Source of the DNA: Phragmites australis
Taxonomy: Eukaryota > Streptophyta > Magnoliopsida > Poales > Poaceae
Assembly: GCF_958298935.1 (NCBI RefSeq)
Contig: NC_084941.1
Span: 20,000,001-20,064,000 of the forward strand
DNA length: 64,000 bases
Direction of reading: 5' to 3'
Within the stretch, counting starts at the first letter, position 1; each line of letters starts with the position of its first letter. Under the pieces are notes generated by a model that worked only from the letters and a program-made list of their open reading frames with translations, had not been told where the DNA came from and did no database searches. A program made the position numbers and the translations under genes. This document shows, piece by piece, positions 1-12,179 of the stretch.

Positions 1-560
1 TCTACCATGTTCTCATCTTCATCTTCTTGAGGATTGTCATCCTCTCGATCAGTGTCATTAAGCATATTTGTTTCATTGTAGTCTTTATCCACTACTTGCT
101 CCACTTTGAAGAAAATCTCATAAACACCGTCATCCACTATAATATCCGTGACATCTGGGATTTGTTTTGCATCTAACAGTGCCACCATCAACCGAACAAC
201 CTCTGTTTTCCTTGTGGTGACTATATCCACTTTTTGAGTTGCCCCCAGAATTGAGCCAATGGCCAAAGCGGCGAAAATGATCTAATTACTTATGGAACAC
301 CATAAACATTGACCTAAACTTTTTGGAGTTGATCCTTTGGTTCAATTTTTGGCTCCCACTCCTTGAATACCATTATTCCTTCCTCATTATAAGTGGTGAC
401 TTGTTTGATAGCTATCGTACGCTGCAGCTCCACCTTACATGGGAAAGGTACCAAGTACATGTGTTTTGCCGTGCTCCTGAACCTTCCATTGCCAATTGAC
501 CGGAATCAACCATTGTAGCTCAAATTTCACCAAATCAGCTGGTAGCTGTCCTTCCTTAAT
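1..560 (-). pseudogene. DUF4283-type retroelement gag-like fragment
   Basis: Read on the minus strand this is a decayed coding segment. It contains, in order, a stretch like FELQWLIPVNWQWKVQEHG, then a basic strand ending KVELQRTIAIKQVTTY, then IGSILGATQKVDIVTTRK followed by VVRLMVALLDAKQIPDV, and finally an acidic tail. This order matches the DUF4283 domain that precedes CCHC zinc knuckles in grass retroelement-derived proteins. At least two in-frame stops lie near 290-330, so it is not a working gene. It runs off the left edge of the window, so the zinc knuckle that may follow cannot be seen. Confidence 0.6.
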
Positions 561-1759
561 GCGGACCAGTGCTATATAGGTCTCACATATCAGTGAAAGA
601 AATTTTCGAAATTAAATATTTTGTTCCCCTCAAAAATTCCTGAAAGCCGCAAAATTTCGCAGAAATTTCGGCGAAATTTTAATCCCTGTGCTGTCACATT
701 CTCCCGCTTAGGTTGTTTTGCGGCACGAATTTGGAAAAAGCCTAATCCTTCCCCAGCGAAGCCACAGAACGTCCAGGATGGCTTCGGTTCACTCAACAAT
801 GGACATCTAGGTGTGAGATGATAAGCCTCACATATTTAACAGCATAGTATCATCTTTTTTTCTTCTTCCCTTTCAAACTATAACCCCTCCGAAGACTAAC
901 TAGTTCATCGCCCCCGACGCCAGACTCTGCCAAACACCGCGACCGATGCCATGGCCACGGCCACCTGCGCCGCCCAGGCCATGCCCCGACGTGCCCGATG
1001 TTGAAACCCGCCACGGTAGGCATGCTCATTAGCACCACCACGGCCGGCCCCCGGAAGCCAGGGTGAAACCACGGTGGGCTGGAAACGGCCGCCGAAGCCA
1101 CTTCCAGATTGCCTGGAAGCACCGCCGGCTTGTGTCAGCCACCACAGCCTGCCATATGACCTTGACGAAGCACCGCCAAGAAGGATCGCCTATTGCTCGT
1201 CACAGATTTCCAGCTAGGGTTGTGCGCCGCCTTGACACCGAGACGGGATCTCAGCTGCGCGAGCCAGAGGAAGCGATTGGCCCAGCCGAGATCGATATGG
1301 CTCACTCCGATGACAGTGGGCGGGCCGTGAACCGAGGAGAATTTCAATTTTGAACTGGCAAGGTTGCAGATCAATCGGATCTGTGCCCATGCAACCTCCG
1401 GTCGCCAGGAGTCCACGGCCGGCCGCTGGGATCACTCCAAGGTGTACGGAAAATCTCTCTAGCTGCATCACCTAGCGTGCGTGGAGGTGACACGCGTGGT
1501 CGGGAAAGGGGTCCTTTCCAAGGACGATGAGCAGAACTCCAGGGCCGTGAGTCCTTCCGACGATCAAAACCCACCAGGATTTGAGTTGCCGCTAAGGAAG
1601 CGCAGCATCTGCAGCCGACGAGTTGCCAGCACCTGCATCCGAGGAGGCAATAGGCCAGGTACGATAAAAAAAAACTCAGCAACAACTAATGTACTCTCAC
1701 TATTGAACTTTGCATGCTCTATTCTCGATATGCTATCTCTCACTATTGTCCTCTCATCA
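561..1759. other. No gene recognised
   Basis: The first 300 bases are AT-rich with repeated aaatttcg-type words. From about 900 to 1640 the base composition is GC-rich and open on both strands, with no recognisable domain. I see no convincing exon. Confidence 0.5.
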
Positions 1760-2402
1760 AGTGGGATTTGATGCGATCATTCTTGCTCACAAGGCTAACA
1801 AATGTTTTCTTCTTACCAATCCACCAAGGACTGGAAGCACCGTAGGAGCCCCATGACGTCCGGGATCATTCAGTAAGGTCTTGATGATTTGCTTCTTCTC
1901 ACCATGGCGTCCAAACATAAAGTTGTCAATGTAAAGGCAAGTGCCATAGAGTCTTTGACACATGCGTTCACGTGCTCCCATAAGTACAACGAACTCGGTC
2001 AAGTTAGCAATAGCATCTTCTAAATTTCCCAGTACACTCTGCAAATCATTACTTTTAGAAGAGCTTCTCACAGTACCTGTAATTGTACATGAACGCTTCG
2101 AAGGGATTGAATAAGAAGTTGTACTATCCTCATGTGTAGACATTTGTACATGAAGATGTCCAGCATTTGGTATATTTGATAAACTGTTGCCACAAGCACC
2201 TTGAGTTGCATCAGCATCCTAGGATTGGTGATGTATCGCCCATCTGCCTCATCAACCACTGCATGGATCCTCAATAAGAGTTACTGCAATCTTTCTAGCT
2301 TCTCATTTATGGCAGCCTTGTCTGTGCACTTCTTGATCAGAGAGGAGATAATTCGGCTAATTAGATCACCTGCAGTTGCACAAATTACTGTGAATTGTGT
2401 GT
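1760..2402 (-). pseudogene. NLR (CC-NB-ARC) resistance gene fragment
   Basis: On the minus strand the translation starts with a coiled-coil-like piece (ISRIISSLIKKCTDKAAINE), continues with RIHAVVDEADGRYITNP and MLMQLKVL, and after a frameshift near 2143 gives LEDAIANLTEFVVLMGARER, LYIDNFMFGRHGEKKQII and a P-loop relic around LPVLGGLVRRKHLLAL. That is the order of the N-terminal coiled coil and start of the NB-ARC domain in one group of grass NLRs. There is a stop after EKLERLQ, a frameshift, and the P-loop lacks the GKT core. The remaining NB-ARC and all LRRs are absent, so this is a dead 5' fragment. Confidence 0.75.
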
Positions 2403-4559
2403 GTTTGAGAGAGAGTTTTTCACTGGAAGTTTGGTTGTGGTGTGGGCGGGTAGGTAGCGTGCAGTGTGTGTGTGCAGTGGCCTCCTCTTCGTCGTCTTAA
2501 GTTACATTGGTCACTACACATAACAAATTTGGCAGGGTTGCAACTCCTAGCTTCACTTTAGATTTAAAGTTTGTATAGTAAAATAATATTTTTTAAATAT
2601 CTATTTTTAGTCTAAAATTAAAATAAGATGGCTCACTCAAACACTTCTAATGTATCCACAATTCTACGTCCATAAATTTTTAGAGTTGGACCTTTGCCAA
2701 ACGGGTCCATATGTAGTAGGTTGGTAATGAATGAAACAGTCAAGCTAGCATTAACCCTGCAAATCCTAGGCTATTTGTATTATTTGACATGGTGAGAAGT
2801 CAAAGTAGTAGCAATCAATACTTCAGTGCATCTAGCTATAAGATGTTACAGATCCAACGACAAAGACGCCCGGTGGTGTCATTACCTTCTTGGAGGCACC
2901 GATTGGGGAGCACATGCATTCTCACTCATCTGAGGCCCTATGATGTACACTTCCATGGTGAAACCCCGAGATTTGGATGCTACTAAATTGGGCGATGGCA
3001 AAGCAATCAGTGTAGCATCCTTGCCAGCGTCGTTTCGGAGTTACAAATCCTTGCCCTGTTTGTTGTTGGGGTGGTCGATGCAGCAATGGGTTTTAGATAT
3101 TGCATTTGGTTTTGGCTGATCAGTTTCAACCGTCACTTGGTTTATTATGTTAGAAAAATGGCCCATATAATTAAGAAAGAATGGATCTTGTATAAAATGT
3201 CTATGTGTGATGATTGTTAGACTAAAAGACAAAGAATCATGGGTTGAAATATCCTCTCCTCCCATTATATAGTACACAAATAGATACGGTAACTAACAAG
3301 TGAATGAACGATTGTAGTCATTCACTAAATGATGTGTTGTTTCATGAAAGGATGTGTTGAATAAATGTGATGTTTTAACGCAGCCTTTCATCAAGTATAA
3401 ATAGACAGGGCATTAGCATCATTTGGAACACACATGAAAACATTGGGTAAGAATGCAATGCAAAGTACTTATTTTATCCGACGCAATACTCAGTGTGATC
3501 AAAAGGAACACATATAAATTATAGTCATTCTCTAATCATCGAGAGAACAAGAAAAGGTAAAAGGAAGAGAGGAGAAAAATATTTCTAAGATGCAAGGAGC
3601 TAATATGCAGACGGGTAAGTTTGTGCAAATAGCATATGAATAGTTGTATGATGCACACGTAAAAGGTTATTGCTTTGTTTTATTTGGTTGAATCAATCTA
3701 TGCTAATATGATCTTGTATAGCTTCTGTGAATTTTGCTTATATTTAGTACCAGAGCCAAGTTTTAGCACATTTGATTTACCATAATAGTGGTTTTTAAAT
3801 ATGTTAGTCGCCTCTTACCTACACCAAGAAAAGATACATGCAACATGAAAGTTATTCCATTATAAAGTGGCATGATTAAAGAACCACACAGGCCTTGTGC
3901 ATGCAATGTAAAGAGATGCAACGTGAAAGATACATGCAACATGAAAGTTATTCCATTATAAAGTGGCATGATTAAAGAACCACATAGTCCTTGTGCATTC
4001 ATTGTATAAATTGGCATGGTTAATGCATTCACTTAGTTTGGTATTTTGTTAGCTCTTATGGTTTGTGCTAGCAAGAAATGCTACTCCGCAAGTTTTGCTT
4101 GATATGTTATCAAATATAATATTGTTTTATTTGATATTAAGAGTGCTTTATTTTAATAAAGTAAATGGATTGTGTCCATCCGTATGGTATTGGATGGAAA
4201 TCAATAGACAAATTCTCATGAATTATTCTTCTGGGCATAATTGTAATAACATGTCAACTAAGTGTTTTTATTAACAAAGCATGTTAGTCACCAAAGTGGC
4301 CTTTCTTGAAAAAGAATCATAAATATATAGTTGTGTATTTTAATTGTTCATATAAATTTATGCTAATAATTGGAAGATGTAATGAACAATTGATTTCACT
4401 AGTTGTGAGCTAGAAGGTCACCCAAAGGTGGATCATATTGGTAACATAAAGGGATACATCAACACACTCAATAAATTTGTTAGTCTATCCAAAGACAGCA
4501 TTCATACTATTTGAGTACAGGTTGATTATCCAATAAAGGTGTTTATTTTAGCATCATTT
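2403..4559. other. No gene recognised; AT-rich intergenic
   Basis: Mostly AT-rich sequence with short unrelated ORFs. Apart from the direct repeat listed at 3832-4020, nothing was recognised. Confidence 0.5.
3832..4020. repeat. Direct tandem duplication, about 96-bp unit
   Basis: Two near-identical copies begin with agatacatgcaacatgaaag at about 3832 and 3928. The shared part runs through attaaagaaccaca. The high identity suggests a recent duplication. Confidence 0.8.
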
Positions 4560-4790
4560 ACTGTTCCAGCCATGTATCAAAATTTTTATCCAAATATGTT
4601 TATAGAGACATTAAATGCTTATTCTTTCTTGGATCCATTATGTAAACAAATTCATGGAGAGGAGGAATGAATACTCTCTAACAAGTCCATTGTGTGGAGT
4701 CTCATGAGTGAGTTGATGTCCAAGAAGTTTGATTGGTCACTTTCCATTCATGATCATGTGACAAGTATGGTGAACATCACCGCAAAATTA
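4560..4790 (+). pseudogene. Possible copia gag (UBN2-like) fragment
   Basis: One plus-strand frame reads LMSELMSKKFDWSLSIHDHV and then TSMVNITAKLKF. This resembles the UBN2/gag core of plant copia elements, where such a helix precedes a substrate-like DHI-type segment. The frame contains stops and no adjacent copia domain follows in the same orientation. The call rests on a short stretch and could be wrong. Confidence 0.35.
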
Positions 4791-4879
4791 AAATTCCAAT
4801 TGAAACATTTTTCAACACATATATTTTACTATGTTTTCCAATATACGTAATTAGTATTCCTTCGTGGAGGATGACGTCA

Positions 4880-5268
4880 CCATTTTACCTTGGAGCTATT
4901 GGAGGATCCCTCCCCATGCTGTCGCTCCTTCATCCGTGTGAACCATTCTTCCTCTATGAACAACATTTTCCTACTAGCATCCTTGGTGATCGGCATGGGA
5001 AGGTGGTCCTTGACCACCTTGAGTCTCCCGGTCATCTCCTCCACTCAAAGGGTTGAGACGACGAGTAGAGTCTCAATCAATAAGGTGATCTAGGAGAATT
5101 TTTCAAAGACTTTCTATGACAGCTTCGGATTCTGAGGATGCTCAGCTGGTTGACAAGCCTAGTGGGCCACATCACGAAGTTGTTGACTACTTTGCCATCA
5201 TGGAGGCTGATGCCCTTGTACTCCTTCCAAAGTTGTTTTGACTTGGCCTTGTGTAAGCCAAATCCCTC
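4880..5268 (-). pseudogene. Copia gag, C-terminal half (left of CACTA-1)
   Basis: Minus-strand translation from the CACTA junction gives LHKAKSKQLWKEYKGISLHD, then GKVVNNFVMWPTRLVNQLSI, and after a frameshift a region matching VTGRLK and EEEWFTRMKE. These are the middle and C-terminal blocks of plant copia gag proteins. The N-terminal half lies at 17040-17364 on the other side of the CACTA element, in the same orientation, so the transposon split the gene. Frameshifts and stops show decay. Confidence 0.75.
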
Positions 5269-5284
5269 CACTACAGCAGATACC

Positions 5285-5415
5285 CTCATCAGTGTATGTT
5301 CAAAATCGTCATCAGTGGCGGGTTTTGAACCGACACTAATTACTCGGCACTGATAGTCACAAACTATCAGTGCTGGTTTGTTTTTACCAACCGGCACTGA
5401 TAGGTATTGCCCGCC
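5285..5415. repeat. CACTA-1 left subterminal repeats
   Basis: Several copies of the word (a)tcagtg with a ccggtt-like partner occur in both orientations, for example around 5290, 5345, 5370 and 5395. Such subterminal words bind the TNPA-type protein in CACTA elements. Confidence 0.75.
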
Positions 5416-5522
5416 CTTTTGAAAATGTGGCGGTTGCCACCAATATCATGGCATTTTCAAATTTTGGCCTTTGCCGGCAATAGTATATAGTATATTCATA
5501 GACACACACATATAAATTTAAT

Positions 5523-6600
5523 TTACGAGACGTCAAGTTTTATCGCAGCATATACACAAGCACATATAAATTTCATTTCTAAAACATCAAGTCTCATCAC
5601 AGTATATATACAGTGCATACACATGTGAGGTTTCATTACAAAAATGAAAAAGAGTTTAAGGTTTCTTGCTAATCGAAGGTTCTGAACTCTGCTTTTTCTT
5701 GTTGGATGAAGGTAATGAGAGAGAGAGAAGCCAAATTCATAGAACTCGCCGGTTGGACCGATGACTTGGTAATTGATGAACCCGACAAGTTGTTCTTGAA
5801 GTGCGTTGATTTTAGTGGCCATGAGTCTATCTCTAGACAGCACGAAGAGCTGTAATTTCAAAAATTGAAGAAATCAATCCTTATGAACACGTATTGGACC
5901 TGAAAATTAGTCATCAAGATGTATGTAGCATACCTCAGCATCGACCACCTGGTATGACGCGTCTCCGTTGAATCCGTGCATCAATTCCATTACATAAAAA
6001 CCTTATAAATTATTGCCTGGGCCCTGCTTCTTACAAGGAAAGTCATGTCGGACTATCCATTGGACGGTGTCTAACACTCTTCTTGATGTATCATAGGTAC
6101 ACTCTGCATGTGTGTGATTATTACCATAAGTAGACTTAGATTCAATCAAATCAAATATTACAAGAGCAGTAACGAAATGGTGAGGATTTACCTTTGTAGC
6201 AGGCCAATGACAGGTTGGTAGGTTTCTTTTGGATTATTTTGTGAGTTGTAGACAATGATCTTGCTAATGTCTGGCTGGATGACAAGGAGGATCCAATGAT
6301 AACTGCACATAGGTCACCATAGGTTAGTTGATCCTAATTTCTAACGATGTATTGCTCAAAAAGAGCAGAACATTCATGGAGGAAAACACATGACCAAAGT
6401 GGTAGGGCAAAAGTATGTATTTCCTCAATTGTAGCTCCAGAATACACTTCAATGAATAGTCCTCGGTTCCTTTTGGATCGGATTGCATCATTATTGGGTT
6501 TACATGATATGGGTCGATGAATCCCACATGGTCGATGCCCTTCGTCCTACATCTTTGTACCTTCATTCTACATAAGGAATAAGTTAAGACATTCAATCCA
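5523..6600 (-). pseudogene. ULP1-like (C48) cysteine protease segment of CACTA-1
   Basis: Minus-strand reading gives KVQRCRTKGIDHVGFIDPYH, then LRKYILLPYHFGHVF, then YHWILLVIQPDISKIIVYNS, an apparent intron (about 6079-6190), and VQWIVRHDFPCKKQGPGNNL followed by a stop and GFYVMELMHGF. The order matches the ULP1/SENP-type domain carried by many plant CACTA elements. The His of the HW motif is at 6297-6299. The usual Asp in VYDS reads Asn (6245-6247), and a TAA stop (6003-6005) stands where the nucleophile Cys of the NxLCGxY motif is expected. The enzyme should be inactive. A C-terminal tail runs down to about 5523. Confidence 0.7.
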
Positions 6601-6642
6601 ATGATACATGAATGTATACTGTGAATTATATGTATATAACAC

Positions 6643-9000
6643 TTATAGAGTCCAACAACTCAAGATAGACACGTCGAGGCTATCTTGTTGGTACAGTCGA
6701 TACATTTCCTCAAATAATATATAAATAGAGTCGTCCCTGTGGAGAAAATCTCGATCCTTGTATTTGGCCTCAAACATTTCGTACCATCCTGTGACTCCTT
6801 CATGTACCACACATGAAATTTCTAAAGTTGATATGTCAATTTGTCCCACACGTTTGGCGCGACCAAGAGTTCGCCCACCTTAAATTGCCATCTCTCGGCT
6901 GCTTTTGGTGTCAGGGACTCATCTAGAAATTGCTCTTTTATCATTTTAGCATCTTTAAGAAATATTTCTAAATTCTGTTCTTGTTGTATCTGTTCGATAG
7001 AAGACTCCTTTAAGTATTTCTTGCTTTTGATGCGCACGTATTCTGATTCACTCTTACGCTCAATAGGTTGGGCCATCTTAAAAAAAAACTTCTGTGTTTC
7101 TACAGGAATTGGTATTTTCTTCTTAGGCTCTGGCTTTTGAAAGAATTTCTTGACACTAGCGTCCATTGTCGCTCTGTTTTCCTCTGGTGATTGTTCATAA
7201 GGCAACTTCTCAGGTGCTGCCACTTTCTTAGGTGCCTTTGCTTCTGGGATGAAGTCGACTTCTAAGATGAACTCAAATTCTTAGACTATGCAACTGTTGT
7301 CAACTTCGGAGGGGGAAGAGTTGCCTCTCTTGGTGGAGGTGGTGTTGACTTCGGAGGGAGAGAAGTTGGCTCTCTTGGTGTTACTGGTGCTGACTTCTGG
7401 CGGGGGGGGGGGGGATGTTGGCTCCCTTGGTGGTGACTTGCGTAAGGGAGGAGTTGGCTCTCTTCTGGGTGATGGTGGCGGTGGCAGTGACCATGAAGGA
7501 GTCAGAGAAATTCTGTGTGGTGTCCGACTCCACATCAGACGACTTGTCTATCTCATCTTCAAACACTATGTAGCGCTTGCCACAGAACAAAGCCACCCAC
7601 GTTTGATCCGAGCCTCTTGGAACCCGTCTCTCTAGGGAAATTCATGTCAATCTTACGGTACGGCCTTCGCATGGAGTCCATGTGGACCTTGGTGTATCCC
7701 TACAGTATCAGAAGATCGTTGAAGAGAGCTCCTTCTACGCATTGGTTGACCTGCCCCATAGCCATCGTGGTGGTAATGTTCAAGGTGGGTACGACAAGAT
7801 TGCACACTTTGCTTTCTGTGATGGCATGCACAAGGTAACAGGCTGATTCTTCTTCTGTAAACCCCGCAGACGCGCAGCTGCTCAGATGACCACCAGGGCT
7901 CACAACATTTTTTTCGCCTTGCTGCTGCCTGTTTCCTTGCTGAAGTGCTTCTTTGATGTTGGCGTCTGTCATCTAACGCTCCTGTACAGGTTCTTGTCGT
8001 ACTAAAGCCAGCAGCTCTTCCAGTTCTTCTCTCCTTCTCTTCCGATTCTTGTAACTTTCGGTGACTTCTGGGAATCCCTCTTTCCAAGGGACCACACCCT
8101 TTCCTCTGGTGCGACCTAGGTGCTCCTTGGTTCCCAGTGCCAAGGTTAGTTGGTCTTTCTCCCTTTCTGACCTGAAAGAGCCTTGGAAAGAATGGGTGTG
8201 GGCATCTGTAATTCTTTATGTCACTTCCTATTCTCTATCGCTTTTGAAGATTAGACTGCCATCTACCGACAAAGTCACCCCTCTCGCGTGCAGATAGTGC
8301 TTCGCTCGTTCAATCCAGTCGGTCGTCTGAGGTGTGGCACCACTGCAGGTTACTTGTTCTTCCATCTCTTCCCACTCATCATATTTTCTCATGTACCCAC
8401 GCGAGCCAGTTTTGTGGGGGTACACGTTCTTGTGGGAGTTGGCATTGTTTACCTCACTTAGTCGTCGTGCTTCCTCTGACCGCCTGTACTCCATAAAATC
8501 ATTCCAAAATGGTTCCACCATCGGATAATCATCCTATTTCGGTGTCCGACCCACCAAGTAATAATTTCTCCACAACTTACCCTTGAAATTCTTGAACACA
8601 ATGGCCATTGTTGATAGGGCACGATGCTTCACTTTGGCCATATTGCATTCTTTAGGGTATTCAAACTTCGCCACCAACTTGCCCCACATAAGATCCTTGA
8701 TGTTATCGGGAACCACCCACATATCATCTCGTCTTTCTCTCCAAGTTCTATATGTGATTGCAATATGGTCCCTCACTAGACACTCGATTGCTATTTTGAA
8801 TGGCCCCAAAACAACTTTAGGTCTCGTGGGATCCCCAACTGAATTAACCTCCATGATGATGAAACATCCCTCGGGTATCCTGTTGGGATCTTGTCCACTC
8901 CTCTCTTATCTGGTCATCTCGTCACCCTGCAGAGCATTAGCATCAGGATCGATCTGACCCTCCAGAGCATCATCTTCGGCCCAACCCTACACAGCCTCAG
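6643..9000 (-). pseudogene. TNP1/Transposase_24-like gene of CACTA-1
   Basis: From about 8880 downward the minus strand encodes RDHIAITYRTWRERRDDMWV, VPDNIKDLMWGKLVAKFEYP, FKNFKGKLWRNYY, then FWNDFMEYRRSEEARRLSEV and YPHKTGSRGYMRKYDEWEEM. This is the Transposase_24 (Ptta/En/Spm) pattern. After a frameshifted central part come low-complexity Pro/Ser-rich repeats (7281-7600) and a charged segment (6822-7223) containing PEPKKKIPIPVETQKFFFKM, leading into the ULP1-like part below 6600. A 13-base G run near 7402 and several frame changes break it. The family is inferred from motif order. Confidence 0.65.
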
Positions 9001-11152
9001 TGGTTGTCTCCAACTCAAACTAATCTATGTTCAAGTATGTACTCGGGCTATAGCCTCCCGTTTGGTCCAGCTCCATGTTTGCAGGCTCATCTTGTACCGA
9101 GGCTGGAGCTAGATCTAAGGAGGGGCCTTGTATCGGAGGGGGGACGGGATGACGCCGTGCATGGGGGTTGGATTTTGTATGTACCATTCCTACATAAAAA
9201 TTTTAGATACAAAAAGCATTTGATTTAGAGATATATTTAATGAGATATGTAATCAAATTATGGTCACAATATATGCATATAAAGTTATATGTCATAATAA
9301 AAGGACGCTTTCGATTTTTATATTAAGTTATATGTCATAATAGCTCATGACATATAAAGGTGCTAGATATCGAACAATCATGCCATCATGTCTCATAAGT
9401 AAAAAGATAATATGTACAATGCTACACATAATAGAGACATTGACGATTTGAATCATTACTACACATAATATGTACACGACTTCACCTTACACAATTCGAA
9501 CTAATATAGCGAAGCATACAACAACTATATAGCCAAAAAAAATTTAATTTCACATCCAATTTGTGCTTAGAGATACATCAAGCATTGTTCCACTCCCCAC
9601 CTCTCTTCAGTTGTTCTGAGTTTCTGAATGCAAGTATTCTTCACTCACGGAACTGAATGCAAGTGTTCTTCACTCATGGAACTTTATGAGCACCAACACT
9701 GTAATGTACAAATATAAAAATCAGGAAGGTCTACAAATATTCTCAAATGAAAGAACAAAACATAATCATCAAATTTTAGTTCTTCCTCATCAGTACAAAT
9801 CATTCAAGAAATACAAACATCAATATGTAATATGCAATGAATGAATGTTGAACATAAAATACAAACATAATTAAGAAATACAAACATCAATAAAAAAAAT
9901 CACCAATTTCACATTTTTATACAAAATTTGGAGGAAAATGTTTGAACTTGTCTACTATTCCGTACTTTACAAAAATCTTTATAAAAATCTTTACAAAAAT
10001 CTTTTCATTTGTTGTCTTTTTCACATTTTTTATACGAAAGATATTCTACTCCAGAGTGTACTGTTGTTTATGGGCTAAAGCACTATGACGTAATTTACGC
10101 AAATGAACACGAGACTTTAAGGCATAAGCTATAGATAAAATGCAACGCAATAAGCTTCTGACATGGAAATTGAAAGAACAGTTGAAACCCTATTTATGTC
10201 ATCCTCTTGGCGATGCTTTATATCAACTTCACTCAATATACTGTAATTTTGCTGGGGCGCAAACAAGCAAATGACAGTAAGAATTGCAGTTCATAAGGGA
10301 TCTAATAAGCACAATGGAACATGTAAAGCTAAATGTTGGAGCTGATCACTTGGTCTAGCGTAAAATCAGTAAAACTTCAAAAAATCAGTACATTACAATA
10401 CAGAGAATCAGATGTCAATTACCAAAAAGATAATCAAATGAAATTCTTCAGCAGCAAATTCTAGCTAAACAAATCAAATCTACACGACTACCAGAGAAGT
10501 CTAACACATCACTTGGAGAGAGACACTATTACGAGGCTGGCAAACAATGTATTCACTTGGAGAGAGACATGTTTTCAGCTTGTTTTGGACAGCGCCAGCT
10601 TCTACGAAAATCCTAAAACTGAAACATGCTTAGTAGTTGATTTGTCTTCCAGCCTTCCAGGGTATATGATTGTTTCACTATGTTTTCACATTTGGAAAGC
10701 CAGAAGCATAAAACATTAATACACTTAAAGAATGAATTGTAACTTCTTAAATCATATTGTTTCATTCCCCAAAGCACACTCCCTATCAATACAGATTGAT
10801 AAAAAAATAGGAGGGTGTTGGGAAGGAGATGCAGACAGACAATATACCAATTGTGCCACATAAAAAAATATTATCAACAAGTAATGACAACAGTGGTTCA
10901 CCATCAGTGTCAAGCATAGAAGCACCCATGAAATATCCTATCTATAAAGTTTTTTTCATCTTTAGCCGGTTACAATTGAAATTCAGTGCAAGCCATGAAA
11001 TAACAAAGACACAAGAATAAAAAAAAACATCTAGGTAAAAACAAGAAAAACCTAGTCGTTGTGTCCATCAGGTTTACTTTGTAATTTACCACAAACAATC
11101 CCAGTATCATCAAACTGAAGTTGTACATAACTAGTATATTGAACAGTGCTAC

Positions 11153-11490
11153 ATGGAAAAGAAGAAGGACGAGGTCGTGAGGAAGAGGATAGACAAGGTC
11201 GTCGGAGAGGAGGTGGTGCAGAGGAGGTCGTCGAGGAGGAGGCATCGCGTTGAGGTACGGTCGGGGAGGAGGCGTCGAGAGGAGACGGCGGTCAGGGAGG
11301 AGGCGACGTGTCGAGGCATGGTCAGGGAGGAGGCGGCGGTCGAGGAGGTGGCGGTCGGGGAGGATGCAGCCGTTGGGGAGGAGAAGCGCTCAGGGATGAG
11401 ACGGCGCTCGGGGATGAGGCCTGTCCGGGAGGAGGCGGCGTTCGGGGAGGCGGTGGCGCTCGAGGAGGAGCCGTGTCAGGGTGAATGTAG
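11153..11490. repeat. GC-rich minisatellite (gaggaggcg-type)
   Basis: Imperfect repeats of about 15-24 bases built on gtcgaggaggaggcg and gtcagggaggaggcg. The long ORF across it is a Glu/Arg/Val repeat and most likely a by-product of composition. Confidence 0.7.
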
Positions 11491-11499
11491 CGAACCAGG

Positions 11500-11710
11500 A
11501 GAGTGGCTAGTGCCAGTTCTAATTGCTAACCGGCACTGATGCATGTATCAGTGCCGGTTCTAGAAATCAACCAGCACAGTGTCGGTTCTAGAAATCAACC
11601 AGCACTGATACATGTATCAATGCCTATTTCATTTACCAACTGGCACTAATACTTTATCAAACAACACTGATATTTGGAGTATCAGTGCCGGTTAGTACTT
11701 ATAACCAGCA
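11500..11710. repeat. Internal CACTA-type subterminal repeat block
   Basis: At least six copies of words like tatcagtgccggtt and aaccggcactgat, in both orientations. They match the ends of CACTA-1, although this block is 5 kb from either end. It could be the relic of a nested CACTA copy or part of the element's own control region. Confidence 0.6.
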
Positions 11711-12179
11711 TTGATAATTATTTTTACCCTAGACATATTCTTCTATTGTTAAATTCAACTGAAAAGTTAAAAAATTAATAGAAAAATGATTAGAGTTGAG
11801 AAAAATGTGAAACCAAATTTGTTGAGTTTGTATTACTATCGTCTACATGATAAAAATACTTGCATACATGAAATGCACATTAAATTACCTTTATTTCATT
11901 AATAAGTCTGTAATTTGTTAATTCTGTAATGAAATTATGAGATATCCATAACCAAAAGAACATGTAAAACCAAAAACTCTGTGATTTTTAGCTCTTCATT
12001 TGATTTTCTCCTTTTAATCCAATTTAAATTATAATCAATTCATATAAGTTCGATCGCATGGTGCGGCACTCAGATCAAAACTTTCAAAAAGTTACTATTC
12101 ACCATACCTGTCCTCGATACAAACTAAAGCTTATCCTAAATTTGAACAAATTTCACCAAATACATGAAAGCTGCTTTCA

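Larger units (their letters stand above)
9001..12179. other. Non-coding middle of CACTA-1
   Basis: AT-rich sequence between the two CACTA genes with no recognised coding region. It includes a GC-rich minisatellite (11153-11490) and an internal block of CACTA-type subterminal words (11500-11710), both listed separately. Confidence 0.6.

Noticed and set aside
850..1685. Several overlapping ORFs of 85-104 codons
   Set aside because: They overlap on both strands in GC-rich sequence, with no domain or splice structure.
1760..2402. Working NLR gene
   Set aside because: Stop, frameshift, broken P-loop and no LRRs.
11153..11539. 128-codon Glu/Arg/Val-rich ORF
   Set aside because: It is a readthrough of a GC-rich minisatellite without any domain.
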